Positions 24,620 to 36,054 of a stretch of DNA of 64,000 nt are shown piece after piece. The translations under genes and the position numbers were made by a program. Positions within the stretch are counted from its first letter, which is position 1. Every line of letters begins with the position of its first letter. The stretch lies in assembly GCF_021869535.1 (NCBI RefSeq), contig NW_026262701.1:1193501-1257500 (forward strand). The letters run 5' to 3'. Source of the DNA: Mytilus californianus (taxonomy: Eukaryota > Mollusca > Bivalvia > Mytilida > Mytilidae). Under the pieces are notes generated by a model that was given only the letters and a program-made list of their open reading frames with translations, was not told where the DNA came from and made no database searches.

Positions 24620-24930
24620 CGGAAAGGTGTGCAGATCCTGCTCCACATGTAACACCCATCGTGTTGTTTATGTAAGTACAAACCTGGTGATAAGTCTATT
24701 CCGTAGGTCACATTCGAAGAAAGAGTACGGATTTGTGGTTACGACAATTGTTACCCCCGCTTTAGATGGGGTTCGTGTTGCTCAGTCTTTAGTTTTCTAT
24801 GTTGTGTTCTGTGTATTGTTGATTGTCTTTTCGTCGTTGTTCGTTTTTCATTTCATACCGGTGTCAGTTTGTTATCGATAAATGAGTTTGAATATCACTT
24901 TGGTATCTTTCGCCATCGTCATCTGTGAAA
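24620..24930 (+). repeat. Dispersed repeat E
   Basis: Shares 'GGGGTTCGTGTTGCTCAGTC' and 'TTTGGTATCTTTCGCC' with 1.19-1.47 kb. The 84-codon open frame at 24,627 lies wholly inside this repeat and is not taken as a gene. Confidence 0.7.
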
Positions 24931-25614
24931 TATATATTACATAACAGTCATCCAACTTGTTATGGCGTTTGTTAAATTTTAGAACTTATAAACAAAAGAC
25001 AAACATATTAATGACAATAAAAGGTCCTTTAAAAAGGTTAGTCATCCTGCTGTTTATTTCATCCTAGTTCATACATGTCTTAACACTAAGCCTATGAAAT
25101 TGATTACCTGGTAATCTGAAGTTTTCTTCACATCAAATGTAAGTATTTGATGCAGCTTAGAGACAAATTTCAAATTCAAAGCAGGTGTTTTCGAGTGAAC
25201 ACAAATTATTGGCATTATAATACACATCATCTAAAGAGGTATTTCTTAAACTTTAATAGGTCAGAGGAAAAAAGGACGGAATATCAGTAACAACAATTGG
25301 AACATATACATATAGGTCAACCAACTATTGATGGCATCTGTAAAAGTACAAGTGTCCATTCAAAAGTATCCTTTTTTGATTTTGCAATATACGATTATTA
25401 TTGTACAACTAGATCTGGGAACACTTCCGATAGTTTAAGTTTTTTTGTTTTTCCCTCTTACACATGCCTGAATCAGTTAATACCGTTTTATTTATGTATT
25501 TATACAATATCAAGATTACTAGAAATAGAACGTTTCTTGGGTTTTTCAGCAAATGATGTAGCATACATGTTTTTTCTTCAGTTCTTGAAATAATCATGCT
25601 TTTCAACTTCGTTC

Positions 25615-26260
25615 TTTTTAGCTTATGCCATCACTTGGCGTCAGTCGTCGTCCGTTGTCTGTCGTCGTCTGTCGTCGTCTGTCGTCGTAAACTATTTCAA
25701 AAATCTTCTTCTCTGAAACTACTGGGCCAAATACCTTCAAACTTTAACTAAATGTTTCTTAGGGTATCTAGTTTATAAATTGTATCCGAAGTTTTGATCC
25801 ATCGACAAACATGGCCACCATGGCTAAAAATATAACATAGGGGTCAAACGCAGTTTTTGGCTTATATCTTAAAAACTAAAGCTTTTAAAGCAAATCTGAC
25901 TGGGCTAAAATTGTTCAATTGGTCAAGATCTATCAGCCCTGAAATTTTCAGACGAATCGAACAATCCATTGTTGGGTTGCTGCCACTTAATTGGTAGTTT
26001 TAAGGAAATTTTGCTGTTTTTTTGTTATCTTGAATATTATTATAGATAGATATAAACTGTAAACAGCAATAATGATCAGCAAAGTAAGATCTACAAAAAA
26101 GTTTATAAGACCATAATTGTCAATTGACCCCTTAAGGAGTTATTGCCCTTTAAAGAAAATTTTACACAATTTGTTCATCAAGTTTGCTTACATTTAAAAA
26201 TCTTCTTCTCTGAAATACAGGTCAGCGATTCAGGCTCTTGAGAACCTCTTGTTTTTTTGC
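25615..26260. repeat. Dispersed repeat F with GTC-rich microsatellite
   Basis: Starts with a run of GTCGTC/GTCTGTCGTC units (about 25,640-25,690), followed by 'ACTACTGGGCCAAAT', 'GTTGGGTTGCTGCC' and an end 'CAGGCTCTTGAGAACCTCTTG'. The 'AATCTTCTTCTCTGAAA' phrase occurs twice (25,700 and 26,205), suggesting an internal repeat. I recognise it as a common bivalve repeat from memory only. The preceding 680 bases (24,931-25,614) hold no supported gene. Confidence 0.65.
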
Positions 26261-26264
26261 CTTT

Positions 26265-26365
26265 TAAGTTTTTTGATTCGAGCGTCACTGATGAGTCTTT
26301 TGTAGACGAACCGCGCTCGTGGCGTACACAATTTTATCCTGGTATATATGATGACTTATCGCACC
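26265..26365. repeat. Dispersed repeat G
   Basis: Block with 'GAGCGTCACTGATGAGTC' and 'CCTGGTATATATGATGA', another repeat common in mussel sequences as I know them. It shares the core idea 'AGCG...TGATGA' with repeat H at 30.5 kb. Confidence 0.55.
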
Positions 26366-26478
26366 TCGGATAAATTCTAACGTTAGTAGATTTCATATGG
26401 GGTTCATGATGTCACATTTACTATTAATGGTGACGTCATCGATTAATGTTTTTGTAAATCATTGCTTATTTTTATATA

Positions 26479-28102
26479 CAGTTTGCCAAAAGTTAATCAC
26501 CACCTATTTTCATTGCATCGAAATGTTTTTCATTTTAAAAAAGTCAGTTATTCCTCAAAAAAACATTCAAGTAGCAATTTTGCTAACATATACCATAAAC
26601 AAACCATAAATTAGGTTTGGTCAATTATGCAGGTTCTATGCATTTAAATTTTGCGTTCATAGAAATAGTGCAAATTACACAGAAACGGATTTTAAGTTTC
26701 ACTGTGATTTTTTTTTTACAACAATTAATCACCCAACATCATTAAAATTCTCTACAAATAATCTTTGGGATGTTCGTAAATTTAATGTCAATATTTGAGT
26801 CAATAGGATGTGTAACCACCTCTCTTCCGGTACAGTTCCATAACACGGCGTCTCATACTCTGTACAAGCCTTCTGAACTTTACTTTAGTTGAGGAAATCT
26901 ATTCCATTCATCAACAATTGCCACTCTTAATTCGCAAAGATTTTGCAAAGGTGGATCTCTGATTGAGATTTCTGCCAATGGCATCCCAGACATGTTCGAT
27001 AGGGTTCATGTCTGGAGACATGGAAGGCCAAAAGATAGTGTCGAAGGCTTCTTGCTCTTTGTACTCGGTTACAATCCTTGCCTTGTGTGGTCTAGCATTG
27101 TCGTCCATGTACAAGGGTCTTGACGCAAGTGGGTGATTATCAAAATGAGGGACTACAATGTTTCTATGCACCAAATCCCTGTATGTCTGTCCGTTCATGT
27201 TACCCTGCAGAGTATGCATACCCAGCTTACAACGATATGAGAAGCATCCCCATACTGTAACACCACAAGCACCGAATGCAGTCGTTGGGAAAATGTTGTT
27301 TTGGTCATAGGCAGTTTTATTTTCCCACCAAACTCGTATTCCGCGTCTACTGGTCGTAGCAGAAACCGACTCTCATCGTACCAATGAATTTTTTGCCAGC
27401 TTCTCATGTTCCAGCGACGATGGTCATTAGCCCATTGAAACCTAATTATACGGTGCCTGGCTGTGAGGGCAGGTCTCTTGACAACACGACGTGCTCTTAA
27501 GTTGCCTCTATGAAGTCGACGGACCAATGTTCGAACACTAACACGACCACCTGGAGGCCAGTGGTGTCTAAGCTGCGGGACAGGAGTAAATAGGTTGGCT
27601 TTAGAACGACGAATAAGCAGTCTGTCATCACGAAGGGTAGTTAAACGGGGTCTTCCGGACCTTGGTCTATTATTTACAGTTCCTGTGTCAACATGATGTT
27701 GTAAAAGTCTGACAATGACGGTATGATTAACATTGAAATGGTTACCCAAGCTCCTAGTACTCCTACCGGCATTTGACATGCCAATTCCTTGCCAAAGTTC
27801 AGCCACAGATAACGTACGCCTTGCCATATTATACAATGACTTGATGAAAGTGAAGTTTCACCTGTACGCGGGACAATAGGAGATGATTTAAAGGTATCGA
27901 AACAGTGTATTTGTAAAAGTGCAGATGACCTTTAATAAAAAGTTGCTTGAAGGGTTTATCGGAGTTCAATCTTTTTGGTCGTAATGCATTTTCTTAGTGT
28001 ATGTTAAAGGCAATTCATAATATCAAACATTAATAATTTTTCGCAATAGTTAAAAAAATATTGCCATTTATATTTAGGTGGTGCGTAACTTTTGGCGGAC
28101 TG
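26479..28102 (-). mobile_element. Tc1-like DD34E transposon, complete ends (1,624 bp)
   Basis: Left end CAGTTTGCCAAAAGTTAATC and right end, reverse-complemented, CAGTCCGCCAAAAGTTACGC form imperfect terminal inverted repeats continuing through CACCACCT. TA target duplications lie at 26,477-26,478 and 28,103-28,104. The single gene is on the minus strand. Size and termini are typical of Tc1/mariner cut-and-paste elements. Confidence 0.92.
26800..27836 (-). pseudogene. Tc1-like transposase, frameshifted
   Basis: Would cut and rejoin the element at TA sites. The N-terminal helix-turn-helix region (VNHTVIVRLLQHHVDTG, then RPRSGRPR) leads to catalytic motif one WYDESRF. The frame then breaks near 27,345 and resumes as VTVWGCFSYRC. 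Motif two MDDNARPHKAR and motif three SPDMNPIEHVWD follow, with 34 residues between the second D and the E, so DD34E. Two more frame breaks follow (about 26,940 and 26,890) before the natural C-terminus KRGGYTSY and TGA at 26,800-26,802. All three catalytic acids survive; three indels make it non-functional as read. A start at 27,836 or at the second ATG (27,827) is possible. Confidence 0.92.
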
Positions 28103-28146
28103 TATATATAACATTACAAGAAAAGTCCCGTGTACGATAAATTCTT

Positions 28147-28283
28147 TATACGGTTCACTACTGACCCCCTGCGGCTCCATAGAGGATTAGTAAAATCCAT
28201 AGGAGATTCGGCCTTCGGCCTCATCCCCTATTGATTTTACTTACCCTCTATGAATTCGTAGTGGTTCAGTAGCAAACCATATA
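28147..28283. repeat. 137-bp fold-back (palindromic) element
   Basis: Two ~66-base arms pair around the tip GGCC-TTC-GGCC (28,210-28,220). Left arm 'ATAGAGGATTAGTAAAATCC' mirrors right arm 'GATTTTACTTACCCTCTAT', and the outer ends 'TATACGGTTCACTACTGA' and 'TCAGTAGCAAACCATATA' also pair. It looks like a small fold-back MITE, 45 bases from the Tc1 end. Confidence 0.8.
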
Positions 28284-28629
28284 ACTTATATTTACACACT
28301 ACTACTAACAATGATAAATAAAAATAACAAATAGGGAAATCTTATTCCAACGATGTGATTTATATACACAGAATATTTTTAACATAATTGAACATTTGTA
28401 ACATATGCCGTTTTTTTCTTGGTTATGTCTGTTAGGAAATAATTCGTTAAAAAATAGTCTGTAGCCACACACGTGTGATTTATTCCGTTCAAAAATATGT
28501 TAGAAACAAAGGTTACCATTGTTATATAATATAATGATATAGAAGACCATGCATAAATGTTCAGCAAATGAGAAAATTAGTGAAAGAAATAAAAAATACA
28601 ATTGAAAATCTTTTCACACATCTCAATAA

Positions 28630-28990
28630 TAAGCTTTGTCTACAACAATGAGACAACGTTCCTCCAAAGTTCAAATGAAGTAGATGTTAGCAATTTTAGG
28701 CAACCGTACGCCCTTCAGCAATAAGAAAAAACCATACCGTATATATAGTCGGCTATAAAAGGCCCATCATGAAAAACTAATGGCATAATTTATAACAAAA
28801 TAATTTACGAACAACAAATACCGCGGTATTAGAGACATAAACAAACAACAACAACTGAACTACATGCTTCTGGCTCTGAACAGACACACAGATAGTGTGG
28901 CGGAGTTAAACATGTTAGAAGGCGCCAACCCCCTCATTTACATGAGAAAGGGGTTGAACAGTACAACATAAGAAACAAACAATACAATAT
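28630..28990 (-). repeat. Family C copy
   Basis: Plus-strand landmarks: 'AATGAGACAACG', 'GGCTATAAAAGGCCC', 'GTGTGGCGGAGTTAAACATG'. More diverged than the copies at 43 kb. The preceding 28,284-28,629 shows nothing. Confidence 0.7.
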
Positions 28991-29960
28991 AGTTGAAAAG
29001 GGTTTAATTCATCAGATCGAAACAAATCAGAAAAATATCTATCAAAAACACAGACAGGACGTGACTAGGAGTTTATACATCCCTCACAACAAAAAAGACA
29101 CAAAGAACATATCTTCGAGTACTCACAGTTACTGACAGCTAGTCGATCATACGGTATATGGGTTCGTAATGAATGTAAACAAACGTGCATACATGAATTA
29201 GTCTAGTATATATGCATGTATTAGGTTAGTAATTTTCTTAACATTATATTTACAAGAAACTTCTTTTATATCGCTTGAACTGGGATCGCACACCATTACA
29301 TTGCAGACTGCATACTGTAAATTCAGAAATTATTGCGATGTTTTTATTATTGCGACAAATGCGCGTATTAATTTCTCAATTTACAGTAATTTATATAATA
29401 TCAATTATTTCATACAGCTAACCAAAACAAGCCAATCTGATGTTTTGACTGTTTAATTTTAATGACCAGCGGAAGAATTAGATACTTTTCTAAAATCCAC
29501 AATGACATTTACAATTTTTTTCTTTACTTGTTTTTATAAATTTTTGATCCATTTTTCATAACTATGTCAATGTGAAAGTAAATGTCAGTTACCATAATGA
29601 TTACAACTTAATAAATTGACAAATAAATCGGCGCTGGTAAACAAAACAAACGTTTGGTTTAATAAAAGTGCAAATGTCCGTTATGTTTACAGCAGAAACG
29701 TCCTTTCATGTTACAGGAGGACAAGCGAAAACGGTCTATGCCAATGAACACATTTATTCAAAGACGACAAATTCATTAATATAATTACATAAATGTTAAT
29801 TCACCATGAAGATAACTCGTTAAATATTTTGGCACAAGTATCAAAAAGCACAGCATAAATATCATTTACATTGATGTACATCTGATAGTGTACAAGATAC
29901 GGGATACTGCTCAAAAGTACTTGAAAATGATCACATATTTATAGGGCTCAAGGAGGATAA
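28991..29960. other. No gene seen
   Basis: AT-rich, no open frame of note, no repeat matched within the window. Confidence 0.4.
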
Positions 29961-29975
29961 TTCTTTTAGATCACA

Positions 29976-30132
29976 AGGTCAGGTTAAGAAACTGCTTCAG
30001 GTCAACAGGTCACTTTAAAGCAAATTTAAGAACGTCTGTTTCGAACAGTTGTAAAGGTCACATGTCACATGACCTCTTAAATGAGAAGTCCAGTAGCAAG
30101 GTCGCCCGCTTAACCCCCAAGGTCACAGGTCG
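29976..30132. promoter_or_regulatory. Cluster of AGGTCA half-sites
   Basis: Nuclear-receptor-type half-sites occur at 29,976, 29,999, 30,007, 30,055 and 30,120, with TGACCT at 30,070. The pair at 29,999-30,012 is a perfect direct repeat with 2-bp spacing. The pair at 30,120-30,132 is a direct repeat with 1-bp spacing and one mismatch. There is no gene nearby, so function is unproven; it may be repeat sequence. Confidence 0.3.
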
Positions 30133-30484
30133 GGGTAAACAATATTGCAGCCACATCAATCTAAAATAGTCCTTGTAGATTAGGTCCATTTGAAAGTAAA
30201 TCTTCCTCAGAAACTAGACGGTTTGACAAACTAACACACAAAAGTTATTCTCAATAGGTATTTTAAAAGTATATTATGGTCAGAAATATTGAGAATGTTG
30301 CAGAAAAGTCAATCTGAAATAGTCAAGCTGAATTTGATACGTATATATAATATGATATATACCAGTTTTAGTTCACAGAACGCCTAACGCATTCGATTCA
30401 AGAATAATTTTATGGACTGTTTACAATTGCTATCGTTATCTCGAATATCGTATAGACTATAGTACATATAAAACATAAAAACAA

Positions 30485-30700
30485 CACGTTATAAATTTTA
30501 TGCGTCCGAAGCGCATTTCTGGATTCACCTTCATCAGGAACGCTCAAAACCGAATATTTAAAAGCCAAGGATGTTTAAAAACCAAAACAGTTGAAGAGCT
30601 ATATGACAAAAAAGGACTTAAAAAATAGCCAAATCCATCTAAGGTCAACTTTGCCTGAGGGAGTTAAAACCTTAGTTTCTTTCTTTATTTTTTGTATTTG
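30485..30700. repeat. Dispersed repeat H
   Basis: Block with 'GCGTCCGAAGCGCATTTCTG', 'TTCATCAGGAACGCTCAAAA' and 'AAGGTCAACTTTGCC'. Relatives with the same plan lie at about 47.13-47.24 kb ('TGCTGATGAAGGGTTTATCC', inverted) and 49.70-49.89 kb ('TTCATCGGGAATGCTCAAA'). Confidence 0.55.
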
Positions 30701-30879
30701 TTACACCTTAGCTGGCAATAATAAGATTCGGAAAATGTTATTTTCTGTTAATTTACTGTTGATGAAATGTTAGTATTATTCGAAACACTAAGTGTTTTTT
30801 TAAGGAAAATTTTAACGTTTTTCGTTTTTTGCCATGTCTTTTGAGTTTTGAAAACCACTTTGTATATTCCGCCACTTCT

Positions 30880-31440
30880 TGAGTTTTTTGAAAGTTGTCA
30901 ATCAACGGAACAAGTGAAAAACAGCTGCCATATTCCTGACTTGGTACAGGATTTTACGAAGAAAACGATGGTTAAAACCTGGTTTTATAGCTAGCTAAAA
31001 CTCCCATACTTGTATGACAGTTGTTTATAGTTCCGTTATTTTAAGAAATGTATGTTATAAATTTTGTCAGTACCGAAGCACTGAATACTAGATTGAAGAA
31101 ACCCTCTGATTGTCGTTTGTTTTTTATTGTTTATTATTATCTAGTATTTTTTTTTTCATTCTTTTATCTTGATTTAAAACTGGTAAGTTTCAAAAAATGT
31201 TATGGATAATTTCCTAGTTTTGAATGTTATATGTTGTAACATATGGTAGGATGCCCTCTCCTGTTTTATTATTCATTTTTCTTAATTCCTGAATATCTTT
31301 TCGTTTTTCTCTTTCAATTCCGTTCTTGACTAATTCCTGAGGAAACTGTATCTGCAATAGAACCTTTCTTAGTTCCTCCGATCTTATGTAACGTGTTGCT
31401 GGATTTGAAACTACTGTACACATTATTTTGTCAAGGCTAA
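30880..31440 (-). pseudogene. Reverse-transcriptase C-terminal relic plus tail
   Basis: The minus-strand open frame 31,214-31,423 reads through PQELVKNGIEREKRKDIQEL and ILPYVTTYN. Reading past its stop continues EIIHNIF and NLPVLNQDKRMK. This is the ordinary end of a Penelope-like or related RT ORF ('...LPYVxTYNPxNP...'). The downstream minus-strand tail (31,050-30,880) contains a 'TATAGCTAGCTAAAACTCCC' block resembling the tail of the family A relic at 1.1 kb. Clade uncertain. Confidence 0.6.
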
Positions 31441-32424
31441 AAGGGATGTTTTACCGTGTATGTTTAGGGTGGCATGATATGAATAATAGGTATTGCTTTG
31501 CAAAACCAAAACCTGAGTGAATAGCTTCAATTCCTATCTGTTTAAAACCACACTAGATGCTGAAATGACCAACTTGTGTCTGATTTTGTATGATTTTGTC
31601 TTAACATTCTAAAAAGTTTGAATTATGTCCGAATTTGTCTTAACACTCTTAAATTTTTGATATGCATTGAATTTTCTTAACTCAATATTTTCATTTTGAT
31701 TTTTCTTACGCAATTCTCAACATTCTTATATAACTTTAACATATTTCTAACATTATAACCTTATCTTGATAAATTCTTGACAATCTTAATATGTCTTAAA
31801 ATGTCTTGAACTGTTTGATATATGAAATAAGCTCTTTATAAAACACGAGGTTCACGAATCATTCAATACGGTCCTGTTTTCTGTCATATCTTAAAAATCA
31901 AAGATGGATTTTTATTTCTTGCCGAAAGATGCCTACATATGTTTCTTTCATCGATTTGATGTTTTTCCCGTTTTATTGCATTTCTTGTAATGCCAAATAA
32001 GTGTCATAAATCGTTTTTGGTGGACATTTCCGTAAAAGTTGACAATTTATACTTTGGGCGCCACACACGATCCAAAGAAATATATTTTATTTTATCAATA
32101 TTCATTCATTGGACTTTTTAAATGCATAAAGAAGTATTGGATCGTGGGAAGCAGCCAAAGGGGAAATCGATTTCAAAGGAATTGCCGATATATCCGGAAA
32201 GTGCAGTAAATTAATGTCAGCGCATGCATAGTTATCCATATTTTTGGATTTTTTTTATGAAATGTTTCGCACACAAATTGATATTAAAAGGGTTAATAAA
32301 ACTAAAGAAAACTGAAAGAAATCGATTATTGATGCTAGTAAAAACAAACGTCACTGGAAAAGCAAGTCGCAGACGACCAGCCATATCCAGTCAGAATATT
32401 CACAACAGTAACTTGTAAAAAGTA
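31441..32424. other. No gene seen; TCTTAA-rich low-complexity part
   Basis: Bases 31,570-31,810 are enriched in degenerate 'TTGTCTTAACATTCT'-like phrases. The rest is AT-rich; the 64-codon open frame at 32,224 has no recognisable content. Confidence 0.4.
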
Positions 32425-32640
32425 AAATAACAAAAATACCGAACTCTAATGAAAATTCAAAACGGAAAGTCCGTTATCAAATGGCAAAATCAAAACCTCA
32501 AACACATTTCCTGACTTGTTAAAGGCAATTGCTTATGTAGAAAATGGTGGATTAAACCTGGTTGTATAGCTAGCTTAACCTCTCACTTGTATGAAAGTCG
32601 CGTAAAATTCCATTATATTGCAACAATGTGTGAAGAAAAA
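32425..32640 (-). repeat. Family A 3' tail
   Basis: Reverse-oriented end of family A ('GTAAAATAACAAAAATACCG' on the plus strand). It abuts the family B coding relic that begins at about 32,640. Confidence 0.8.
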
Positions 32641-33590
32641 AAAACCGGACAGTTCCCATATCACAAACTCGTCAAGACATTTACCTAATTTTATCATCGG
32701 TACAAGGACATCATTTGTAAATATAAATCAACGTGCATGTATCTTACATGTATTTTTACGTTCAGGTATTTCACACCCCATCTTTTATGGTAATATGCTA
32801 TACAAAGCACAAAAATGTCGTAATTCACCTCAAAAGCCCATCAAATCTTTAAAAAGATTTTTTCAGATGGGATTACGATACTGTTGTTTGGTCATTAAAG
32901 ATGGCATTTTTTTGGAATTATTATTGATTGACTCAGAGTCGCAAATAAACACATTTATTCTTAAACCAGTTGTTTGCATGATGCGAGGTATGTTCTCCTC
33001 GTAAATTTTATGATGCTATGATACTTAATCACTAACGGGAGGGATTATGCTTCATTTTCATATGATGAAGACATAATCTTTCAATCAGTTAAATTAAGGT
33101 CTTGAGCTGGCATGTCTGTAACTGGTAGTAGTCCTTGTTAATTTGTGTTGATCGTTGTCATTTTGCTAAGTTTCTTCTGTTACCTATTCTAACATTGGAA
33201 TCGGACTTCTTTTAAAACTGAGTTTTACTGTGCTTATTGCTGTGTTTGTTTATTCCACATTGGCTAGAGGTATAGGAGGAAGATTGAGATCTCACAAAAC
33301 ATGTTAAACCCCGCCGCATTTTTACGCCTTGCTCAAGTCAGGAGCCTCTGGAATTGTTAGTTTTGTATTTTGTTAAAAATTTTGGTTCATTTACATGCTT
33401 AAGTGTGACGTCCATTTTTGCTAATCTAGTATACATTATTGTCTAAGGGCCAGCTGAGGCACGCCTCCGGGTGCGGGATTTCCTTGTATTGAAGACCAAT
33501 TGGTGGCTTTGGGCTGTTTTCTGCTCTTTGGTCGGGTTGTTGTCTCTTTGACACTTTCCGAGTTTCAATTCTCAATTTTATAATAGGTAA
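32640..33590 (+). pseudogene. Family B reverse-transcriptase end plus 3' tail
   Basis: The coding remnant is readable in alternating frames: YHKLVKTFT, FYHRYKD, then in the 32,618-33,004 frame GISHPIFYGNMLYKAQKCR and ending MMRGMFSS before a TAA at 33,002-33,004. This is the C-terminal part of a Penelope/non-LTR-type RT ORF. The following 590 bases are the family B tail, including 'CACATTGGCTAGAGG', 'AAGTCAGGAGCCTCTGG' and 'GGTCGGGTTGTTGTCTCTTT'. The copy links that very common mussel repeat to an RT family. Confidence 0.7.
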
Positions 33591-33985
33591 AAATGTCAAA
33601 AATTGGGGTACAGCAGTCAACATTATGTATAATCTTAATTGTTATATCAACAAACAACTTTGTCAACAAAGATAAACAAAATGGCATATAGACACTCTGT
33701 AGCTATAGACAAAGCACACAAGCAAAAATTAAAGACAAGATGTACAAAAACCAAGCCACACTAAAAGGATAATACCGAAAATGGACTAAACAGTTAAGGT
33801 TAATAATATACAAACACAAATAAAAAACACTATAAAACGTGATTAAGAGGATTAACAACGTCAGTACCTGTAATCTATACTTCAAAAACATCATGTACTA
33901 TTTGTGATGTTGATACGGAATATTTATCAACAAGGTCTTGGTATCTTCCGACGAACCTTTTTTTTTTTTTAGAAAAAGAACTATT
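33590..33985 (-). repeat. Family A end fused tail-to-tail with family B
   Basis: Minus strand: the last RT codons (GRYQDLVDKYSVSTSQIV) at 33,965-33,900, then the tail to 33,590, where it meets the 3' end of family B running the other way. An 11-base T-run interrupts the RT reading at 33,959. Confidence 0.8.
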
Positions 33986-35089
33986 TGATTAACATGTGAT
34001 CAATATCGGAAGGAACAAACAAGTAAAAGGAATATGAAGTAAGTACATATGTTGAAAAAATGATAAGAATAACGACAGTTTATAAAAGATGGTTCTTGAT
34101 ATGCCCTGTCATTTAGTTAGTCAGCATCCCTCACAAAGCTTTGAACGGGAATGAAAACTCGTTGAATTTAAGTTACTTTCCTATTTACAGCAGAACAAAT
34201 ATGAATATAGTTTTAAATAAGCTCTTTTAAATTAAATGAATAATGGATTTTTTTTCAAATTGCAACTCTCCGAACAAGAGAAATGAAAAACGGACAAAGG
34301 TTTGCTACATTTTGCGGTCAAGAGATGATGAGTCCTGTTATAAAAACCGTACACGAAATACTAATTCCTTGAAAACAACTCGACAGAAATCAAACTAAAC
34401 TTTCAAAGGTTTTACAGGATATAAAGTTGAAAACCTGCTATTCTATTTATGATTTAAGTGATTTTTTGGGGTTCCCAGAACAAAAACAGGGACTTTCCAA
34501 TTTATTCTTAATCTTCTGTTTCTAAATTCCACCAAATTTGCCTACATGCATCTACATTAAATTTATATGTCGAAAGTATCTTTTTTGTCATCGTAAGACA
34601 CAATCACGGTCACTTACAGAATGATATATTATAACTATTAGTCTTTCATAATTGAATCAGAGAAAATAAGAGTGGTATATTTGATTCATATCCGTCACTT
34701 ATGTTATAACAGTGGTCGAACAATTTACAAACAATTGATATTTTCTTTTTTTCTATTCCAAAAATGTCGATATGTATCTTTTTACCCTGATTAAAATTAA
34801 TATTTACGATAAAAATATAATATTTTTTATTGACACAGTAACTTATCGTGGAAACCAATATCAACACGCCTGTCTGTCCGTTTGCCAGCATATATATTTT
34901 TGATAATTTGTCAATTTTGATTTCGTCTATTTGGGGCGTTGTGTAATTTCAATTCATCGTTATGTAATCATGCTGTTCCATTTTTGTTTTCGAATGCCGG
35001 GCAGTGTTCCGAAAAGGTACCATTGTTGTTAATTTAGAAAGAAAACCAAACCAAATGACAGAAAGAAATGCACATTAGCAGAAATAAGG
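33986..35089. other. No gene seen
   Basis: AT-rich; the minus-strand 81-codon open frame at 34,646 has no recognisable content. Confidence 0.4.
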
Positions 35090-35635
35090 AAAAGCTTGAT
35101 AAGGAAATTCATGCTAGACGCATCACCGTATGACACTATGTGTAACAGGTATCGACATCTTTATTTTAGGGCCACGGAGAAAACATTTACGCGTAAAGAT
35201 GTAATTAGCGCAGTCATCAAGGTACTCTTGAGAATCAAGCTATTCTTGTTCTGAATAGGACTTATATTTACATAAAAAAGTAACAATTTTAGCTTTCAAA
35301 GAATGTCGTTTAGCTTACACAAGGGAGACTACTACTGTGGTTGTGACAACATATGGATACTTTTTGACAATTTGTGGACCGTATTTTACTGATGCAAAAA
35401 ATAACGATGCATCAATTTCAAATCATATATGCTTAAATCGAACATAGAGGACATCAAGGCATGATAGAAAAAGATAATGTATTTGTGATATATAGAAGAT
35501 TTTGTGACTCAATTGAAGCCCTAGAAGAGCTTGGCATCCAGGCAGAAATGCCACACTTCATGAAGAAAGGGGAAAAACATATGACAAATGAGGATGTAAA
35601 TGACAGTATATTAGTTACCAAGGTCTTATTATTAT
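35090..35635 (+). pseudogene. DDE-type transposase relic (DDE_Tnp_4-like)
   Basis: Fragments in order: QAILVLNRTYIYIKK (about 35,235-35,280), QRMSFSLHKG, VVTTYGYFLTICGPYF and NNDASISNHM, then an open frame (35,461-35,655) with DNVFVIYRRFCDSIEALEEL and GEKHMTNEDVNDS. The order matches Harbinger/IS5-like DDE transposases as I know them from molluscs. The first catalytic position, expected as 'LDGTY', reads LNRT, and at least three frame breaks occur. Homology stops at VTKV; the following DNA is a repeat, so the C-terminus is missing. A real spliced gene is unlikely because the upstream part is broken too. Confidence 0.65.
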
Positions 35636-36054
35636 TACTTACAATATTTTTATAGCGCATTATCTAATTAAAATTGCTCTAAGCGCTTAACATAAAAACA
35701 ATCAATGCAGTTAAAAGAGGTGTTTAACATTAAAACCATCAATACAATAAGAATGAATTAAAATTTTGAACAATTAAAAAATATTTAAAATACATATACT
35801 ACAACGGAAAGAACAAAAGATAAAAGTTACTGTCAGTATAAGAAGTTAAATGTGATAACTGAAAATAATGTTTTTTTTGAAATATTTCTTAAAAAGTTCG
35901 ACGGAGTGTTCATGTCTTAGATGGCTAGGAAGATTGTTCCAGAGGCTCGCAGTAGCTTTGTCGAAACGTCTTTCTCCGTAATTTTTGGTGCGTACACGTG
36001 GTTGTATTAGTCACATTGCATTTTCCGATCTACGAGATCTTGATGGTTGCTAAC
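35636..36054. repeat. Dispersed repeat I
   Basis: 'GCGCATTATCTAATT...CTCTAAGCGCTT' and 'AAGATTGTTCCAGAGGCTCG' blocks resemble mollusc interspersed repeats I know. No coding content. Confidence 0.45.

Noticed and set aside
25297-25593. 98-codon open frame (and the opposite-strand frame)
   Set aside because: No signal peptide, domain or splice context; both strands open, which points to chance.
25640-25690. GTCGTC-rich run as a possible CRISPR or functional array
   Set aside because: Simple microsatellite at the start of a dispersed repeat; no spacers, and the DNA is eukaryotic.
26479-28102. Whether the 4,937-6,191 element is a deletion derivative of this Tc1 copy
   Set aside because: Both have TA flanks, but the termini (TGAGCCAGTCC versus CAGT..GCCAAAAGTT) do not match.
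35454-35660. Minus-strand frame opposite the DDE transposase relic
   Set aside because: Shadow of the better-supported plus-strand transposase reading.
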